DNA of 64,000 nt, from NCBI RefSeq assembly GCF_009907385.1, contig NZ_JAAATR010000017.1, positions 40,687 through 104,686 on the forward strand, given 5' to 3'. How positions within the stretch are numbered: the first letter of the stretch is position 1; every line of letters starts with the position of its first letter. Shown piece after piece: positions 59,636-64,000 of this stretch. The position numbers and the translations under genes were made by a program. The notes beneath the pieces were generated by a model. It was not told the origin of the DNA. It saw only the letters and a list, made by a program, of their open reading frames with translations, and did not search any database. This stretch comes from Atlantibacter hermannii. Lineage in GTDB: Bacteria; Pseudomonadota; Gammaproteobacteria; Enterobacterales; Enterobacteriaceae.

Positions 59636-59654
59636 GATTGGCAATCATTATCAT
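59636..59654. promoter_or_regulatory. Fur box before fhuF
   Basis: GATTGGCAATCATTATCAT matches most of the Fur consensus and lies 23 bases before the fhuF start. fhuF is a strong Fur target in E. coli. Confidence 0.8.
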
Positions 59655-59676
59655 TTAGATTTGCCGTTCAGTGCCT

Positions 59677-60465
59677 ATGGCTTACCGCTCGCTTCAGTTA
59701 CATGTCCCTGCCGTTGCGTCGCCTGCCCCGTTTAACGATACGGTCGCGCTGGCGGACGCGCTTCGTCACGCCCTGCGCGAGTATCATCCCCATTTACTCG
59801 ACACCGTAAAGTTTGATGAGCCGACGCCCATCACTGCGCTGACGCTTGCGCACTGGAGGCAACCCGACACGCTGAACGCCCTCATGGCAACCTATGGCGA
59901 TCACATTTATGCCCAACACACTGAACAGACACGGGAAGCAAAGCCGCTGAAATCGCTGTGGGCGCAGTGGTACGTGGGCCTGCTCACCCCTGCGCTAATG
60001 GCGATTGTGCTGACGCATCCGCAAGGCCTGCGTCTTTCCCCGGATCTTATTCGGGCGCGCTTTCATGAAACAGGCCGGGTTGAGTCATTCTGGATTGATG
60101 TTTACCCGCATCCCGGGATGGCGAACAACAGCCTGCGCGAACGGATGGAGTATCTGGTGGGCGAGGTGCTGATGCCGGTGGTTGACGCGCTGGAAGAGAG
60201 CGGCGATATCAACGGCCGCCTGATCTGGGGCAACACCGGTTATCTTATTAACTGGTTCCTGGGCGAACTAAAACCGCGCCTGGGCGAAGCCGCCTGGCAA
60301 CAATTACGCCAGGCCTGCTTCTTTGAAAAAACGCGTCTGGATGGACGCGACAACCCGCTTTATCGCACCGTCGTACCGCGTGAAGGATTACTGGTGCGCC
60401 GCACCTGTTGCCAGCGTAATCGCCTGCCCGGCGTTCAGCAGTGCGGCGACTGCACGCTTAAATAA
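59677..60465 (+). CDS. fhuF: ferric siderophore reductase FhuF
   Basis: The 262-residue protein has the [2Fe-2S] ligand pattern CC-x10-C-x2-C at its end (TCCQRNRLPGVQQCGDC) and LIWGNTGYLINWFLGE near residue 185. It reduces hydroxamate-bound iron. The ATG at 59677 is preferred over a GTG two codons earlier. Confidence 0.97.
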   Translation: MAYRSLQLHVPAVASPAPFNDTVALADALRHALREYHPHLLDTVKFDEPTPITALTLAHWRQPDTLNALMATYGDHIYAQHTEQTREAKPLKSLWAQWYVGLLTPALMAIVLTHPQGLRLSPDLIRARFHETGRVESFWIDVYPHPGMANNSLRERMEYLVGEVLMPVVDALEESGDINGRLIWGNTGYLINWFLGELKPRLGEAAWQQLRQACFFEKTRLDGRDNPLYRTVVPREGLLVRRTCCQRNRLPGVQQCGDCTLK

Positions 60466-60477
60466 TCAGCCCTCTCC

Positions 60478-61821
60478 TTACGCCACCTGCTGGTTGTCAG
60501 ACTCCTGCGCCAGACTTTCCGCCGCTTCCTGCGCCAGCAGCTGTTTTTCATACACTTTGAAAAACGGGTAATAGATGATGGCGGACACGACCGCCAGCAC
60601 AATAACCAGCAGCGCCGCGCGATAATCCCAACCCAGCGCCCATGCCCCGCCAATCGGCGCTGGCGCAGTCCAGGGCACCACGGAAATCACCCGGCTAATC
60701 AGGTCGAATTTCATGGCGGCCCAGGCGAGAACCGCATTTACCAACGGCGCCAGCAGGAACGGAATAAAAAATACCGGGTTCATCACGATAGGCGTGCCGA
60801 AGATCACCGGCTCGTTGATGTTAAACATGCTGGGCACCACGCTCAGCCGGCCAATCGCCCGCAAATGCGCCGAGCGGCTTCTCAGATAGCAAATCACCAG
60901 CCCCATGGTCGCGCCCGATCCCCCAACCACGATAAAAAAGGTCCAGAAGGCCTCCATAAAGATATGCGGCAGCGGTGCGCCCTGGGCCAGCGCCGCCTGA
61001 TTAGCAGCAAGGTTGGTCAGCCAGAACATTTGCAGCATCCCGGAGACAATTGCCGCGCCGTGAATGCCAGCGAACCACAGCAAATGGCCGATCAGCACCG
61101 CCAGCAAAATTGCCGGTAACGAATCCGCCGCAGCAACCAACGGTTTGAATATCGACATAATCGCCTGCGGGATCAGCATATCGAATTGCGACTGGATCAA
61201 CAGGCTGAGCGGGTAAAGTGTCAGCACGACCACCAGCACCGGGATCAGCAAATCAAATGAGTTTTTGATCATCGGCGGCACCTGATCCGGCAGGCGAATG
61301 CCGATATTGCGCGCCTTCAAAAAGCGCATCATTTCAACGCAGTAAATCGCTACCAGAATCGCGGTGAAAATGCCGGTACCGCCAAGGCTATCCCCGGGCA
61401 GCACGCCTTTGGTTTTTGGCGCTGCCACCAGCAAAAATGCCATCAGCGACAGCATGGCACCCATAAAGGGATCGAGCTGGTGGCTCTTCATATAGTGTTT
61501 GCCGAGGTTGTAAGCGATGGCCACGCAGATGTAAATCGACATGATCCCCATGGTCATATCAAACGGCGACAGTATCTGCCCTTCGAACTGTTTCGCCAGC
61601 GCCAGCCAGCTGCGGGCAAAGCCCCAGGTGGTATCCGGTGAAAAAGGTGGATACGCGAAAACCAGCAGAAACGACCCCACGATCATAAACGGCATTGCGG
61701 AAATAAAACCATCGCGAATGGCCATGACATGGCGCTGGGAAGAAATGCGCACGGCAACGGGGCTGATATAGTTTTCAACAAAGCGGAAAATAATATTGAA
61801 CGCAGCATGATTGGCAGACAT
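60478..61821 (-). CDS. solitary PTS EIIC of the lactose/cellobiose (Lac) family
   Basis: The 447-residue protein has about ten membrane segments and the sugar-binding motif FNINEPVIFGTPI near residue 300. No EIIA, EIIB or glycosidase gene is adjacent, so it must borrow partners or act otherwise. The start at 61821 has AGGAGA seven bases upstream. Inserted between fhuF and bglJ relative to E. coli. Confidence 0.9.
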   Translation of the reverse strand: MSANHAAFNIIFRFVENYISPVAVRISSQRHVMAIRDGFISAMPFMIVGSFLLVFAYPPFSPDTTWGFARSWLALAKQFEGQILSPFDMTMGIMSIYICVAIAYNLGKHYMKSHQLDPFMGAMLSLMAFLLVAAPKTKGVLPGDSLGGTGIFTAILVAIYCVEMMRFLKARNIGIRLPDQVPPMIKNSFDLLIPVLVVVLTLYPLSLLIQSQFDMLIPQAIMSIFKPLVAAADSLPAILLAVLIGHLLWFAGIHGAAIVSGMLQMFWLTNLAANQAALAQGAPLPHIFMEAFWTFFIVVGGSGATMGLVICYLRSRSAHLRAIGRLSVVPSMFNINEPVIFGTPIVMNPVFFIPFLLAPLVNAVLAWAAMKFDLISRVISVVPWTAPAPIGGAWALGWDYRAALLVIVLAVVSAIIYYPFFKVYEKQLLAQEAAESLAQESDNQQVA

Positions 61822-62132
61822 CGCAATTCTCCTGTCAGGCGATGAAAGGCAGATGCCAGCACCATGTTGATCACTGTGCATCCTTTCTCATACACCCTGC
61901 GTAAAGCACGGTAAAAGAGAGGGTTAGAAGCGACTTAATGTGTGAATCAGAGAGATGACGACCTTAGTATTAGTCCGCGCTGACCGACCTGCAACCGGTT
62001 ACAGTGTCCACTTTTTGCCATTGTGAAGAAGATCGCTAATTGTCTGGTGTTAACGACAAGTGAAAGATTGTCATTTTACAATCGCAAAGCCGCTGTGCCA
62101 GATTAATGGGCGACATGATGCAGGAGCCCATA
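61822..62132. other. divergent promoter region of the EIIC and YbaK-like genes
   Basis: The 311 bases contain an inverted repeat GATTGT-N6-ACAATC (62066-62083) just before the YbaK-like gene and loose TGTGA half-sites. No gene is visible. Confidence 0.5.
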
Positions 62133-62591
62133 ATGAGTATTGAATCTGTACGTCAATTTTTTGCTGAACACGCCCCGGATATCGACATCATCGAATTAAA
62201 TCAGAGTACCGCCACCGTCGCGCTGGCTGCGGCTGCGCATAACGTTGAGCCAGGGCAAATTGCAAAAACATTATCGCTGAAAGTGAAGGAAGAGATTATC
62301 CTGGTGGTCGCCAAAGGGGACGCAAGGCTGGATAATAAAAAACTGAAGGCCGCCTTTGGCGCAAAGGCGCGCATGCTGAACAGTGACGAAGTCGTGACAT
62401 GGACAGGGCACCCTGTCGGCGGAGTCTGTCCCTTTGGGCTGGAGCATCCACTGAAGGTGTACTGCGACGTTTCATTACAGGCTTATCAGGAAGTTTTACC
62501 CGCTGCCGGCGCCATCCATAGCGCCGTGCGCATATCTCCCCATCGGCTGGCAGAACTCACCGCCGCGCACTGGATTGATGTTTGCCAGTAA
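62133..62591 (+). CDS. YbaK/ProX-like aminoacyl-tRNA deacylase
   Basis: The 152-residue protein shows the YbaK/EbsC fold: GQIAKTLSLKVKEEIILVV with the conserved Lys, ARMLNSDEV, and GHPVGGVCPFG near residue 90. Such proteins edit mischarged tRNAs (for example Ala- or Cys-tRNA-Pro) or free D-amino acids. Start at 62133 has AGGAG eight bases upstream. Substrate unknown. Confidence 0.88.
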   Translation: MSIESVRQFFAEHAPDIDIIELNQSTATVALAAAAHNVEPGQIAKTLSLKVKEEIILVVAKGDARLDNKKLKAAFGAKARMLNSDEVVTWTGHPVGGVCPFGLEHPLKVYCDVSLQAYQEVLPAAGAIHSAVRISPHRLAELTAAHWIDVCQ

Positions 62592-62636
62592 TAATAACGA
62601 CATGCGTCATTCAGGCTCATTCCCGGCCTGAATAAC

Positions 62637-63284
62637 TTACAAAAAGTTATTGCGATAGCGCAGGATATCCGCGGCATCCAACAACCCGGCATCATTGTTA
62701 ACGCCCAGTTTCAGCATGGCGTTGAATTTATGCGCACGTATCGTTTTAATGTTCCGCTCCAGGCACGAGGCGATTTGCGAAACTGAGTAACCATCCGTTA
62801 AATAGCGTAGGATCACGCGCTCGGTCGGGCTGAGTAACCGAGGGCTATTGCTAATGTACCAGTGGTTTGCATTCGTATCAGTCGCACGGCTGGAGTCATT
62901 TAGCAATGCCGAAAGCTCATCATAAAAGCGAGCCACGGGTGAATCCTTATTAACGACACCATTAATAATGGTTTGTGAAAGTTGCGTAATCAGCTTAGCT
63001 TCATCGGGATCATTTACCATAACAATACGTTTCATGTTCGGCTGCAAGGATGCGATTTCGCTAAACAGCTGCAGACAGTCCCGACGATGCTCACGCGAGC
63101 CAGATAACGAAAAAATAACACCATAAAATGGGATATGCGCGCGCATCTGCATAAACTCATCACGGCTGTTAAAAAAAGTAATACGATATTGTGATTGTTT
63201 TGCAAAAAGCGCTTTAATTCCCGCAGCAATTAAACCGCAAGTTTCGACAACCGCAATATTCAGTTGATCGCTAAATTGTTCCAT
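62637..63284 (-). CDS. bglJ: LuxR-type regulator BglJ
   Basis: The 215-residue protein has a receiver-like N-terminus without a clear phosphorylation site and a LuxR helix-turn-helix (LLSPTERVILRYLTDGYSVS, LERNIKTIRAHKFNAMLKLG). In E. coli BglJ pairs with RcsB to activate bgl and other genes. It overlaps yjjQ by 25 bp, so the two are co-translated. AT-rich, as expected for an H-NS target. Confidence 0.93.
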   Translation of the reverse strand: MEQFSDQLNIAVVETCGLIAAGIKALFAKQSQYRITFFNSRDEFMQMRAHIPFYGVIFSLSGSREHRRDCLQLFSEIASLQPNMKRIVMVNDPDEAKLITQLSQTIINGVVNKDSPVARFYDELSALLNDSSRATDTNANHWYISNSPRLLSPTERVILRYLTDGYSVSQIASCLERNIKTIRAHKFNAMLKLGVNNDAGLLDAADILRYRNNFL

Positions 63285-63964
63285 TGTTGTGATTCCCTGT
63301 GCATAGATAATAAATTCAATTCCTTTAAACCCTGAAAACTATTTATCCACCCATACATTTCTGCATTGGTTTTGAGCGATAAACGACGCATGGCACTGTG
63401 TTTTTGGGCGCTAATGGTTTTATTGCTCTTCTTAAGCAATTGCGCTATCTGATTGATACCCCAACCTTTACCTAATAATCGTAACACCTGCTTTTCTGAA
63501 GCAGTCAATAATGGGGGATTCTCTTCATCATTACTGTCATCCCGTCCAGCGACCAGCAGTGAATGGCTAATCCTGTCGACTTTCTGGCTACCCAGCAGAA
63601 TGGCATCAGCCACGGTTTCTATGGATTCACAGGTTGATAACAGCGTGGTTTCCGGACGCATGAGCCATTCTACTGCACTGGCAAAACACGCTCTGGGTAC
63701 TAAAAAAATCCAGTGAACTTCCCGGAAGCGGGTTATTAACGAATAATAAGCTTCACATTCTCTTGCAAGCTTCTGCTCATCGTTCCCAAGCTCAGCGATC
63801 ACTACCGACGTTCGCATGAGTTCACTGCAGCCAATATTTTTAACATCAGTAAAATGCAATAACCCCATTCGCTCGATATGACTATCAACGACTTTCTGAA
63901 GGCCAGTATGGATTAAAGGGGTTTCGCTAACGACAATTCCTTGCCTGTTATAATTTGGTAACAC
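63260..63964 (-). CDS. yjjQ: LuxR-type regulator YjjQ
   Basis: The 234-residue protein has a degenerate receiver-like part and a C-terminal helix-turn-helix (LTASEKQVLRLLGKGWGINQ, KSNKTISAQKHSAMRRLSLK). The start is GTG at 63964 with GGAGGA close upstream. In E. coli YjjQ represses motility and capsule genes and forms the H-NS-silenced yjjQ-bglJ operon. Confidence 0.93.
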   Translation of the reverse strand: MLPNYNRQGIVVSETPLIHTGLQKVVDSHIERMGLLHFTDVKNIGCSELMRTSVVIAELGNDEQKLARECEAYYSLITRFREVHWIFLVPRACFASAVEWLMRPETTLLSTCESIETVADAILLGSQKVDRISHSLLVAGRDDSNDEENPPLLTASEKQVLRLLGKGWGINQIAQLLKKSNKTISAQKHSAMRRLSLKTNAEMYGWINSFQGLKELNLLSMHRESQQWNNLAIN

Positions 63965-64000
63965 AATTCCTCCATGAATATCTTATAAATATTCTTACCT

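Overview
The window is enterobacterial chromosome. Housekeeping genes closely match E. coli K-12 genes of the 99-100 min region in conserved order (nadR, radA, serB, ytjB, lplA, deoDBAC, yjjI-yjjW, yjjV-yjjU, ytjA, osmY, prfC, yjjG, rimI, holD, rsmC, tRNA-Leu, yjjZ, fhuF, bglJ-yjjQ). Codon use is GC-rich. The mix of accessory loci would fit a Citrobacter/Enterobacter/Kluyvera-like genus, but the genus cannot be fixed from the sequence alone.

Positions 1-15280 hold a glycyl-radical-enzyme microcompartment locus. Two plus-strand genes (the end of a second S-adenosylmethionine synthetase gene and a shell protein with a long tail) converge on a large minus-strand set. That set reads alcohol dehydrogenase, PduL, EutJ-like, PduM-like, PduN/EutN, PduO-C-like, acetate/propionate kinase, then PduA, PduB, PduP, a PduU-like shell protein, a PfpI-like protein, the glycyl radical diol dehydratase, its activase and a membrane protein. 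The dehydratase has the diol-dehydratase active-site residues, so the locus most likely turns 1,2-propanediol into propionaldehyde and then into propanol and propionate plus ATP (GRM3 type). The extra SAM synthetase would feed the radical-SAM activase.

Positions 15830-23660 hold a six-gene minus-strand set: a UhpA/UhpB/UhpC-like sensory system followed directly by an AfuA/AfuB/AfuC-like ABC transporter for phosphorylated hexoses. Positions 23800-25340 hold the divergent pair yqjH/yqjI (ferric-siderophore reductase and its PadR-type repressor) with clear operators. Positions 25370-32670 hold a sugar-acid catabolic island (DapA-like aldolase, IlvD-like dehydratase, MFS transporter, DgoA, DgoK and a FadR-type regulator) interrupted by a small AT-rich two-gene cassette. 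The aer-patA pair follows.

At about 36110 the window jumps from the patA neighbourhood (69 min in E. coli) to nadR (99.7 min), a rearrangement breakpoint relative to E. coli. From there the order follows E. coli, with a Kch-like potassium channel gene where yjjJ stands in E. coli, a diguanylate cyclase inserted between yjjZ and fhuF, and a solitary PTS EIIC gene plus a YbaK-like gene inserted between fhuF and bglJ. The deo operon keeps all three DeoR operators and both CRP sites at spacings I recall for E. coli; two of the operators lie inside yjjI.
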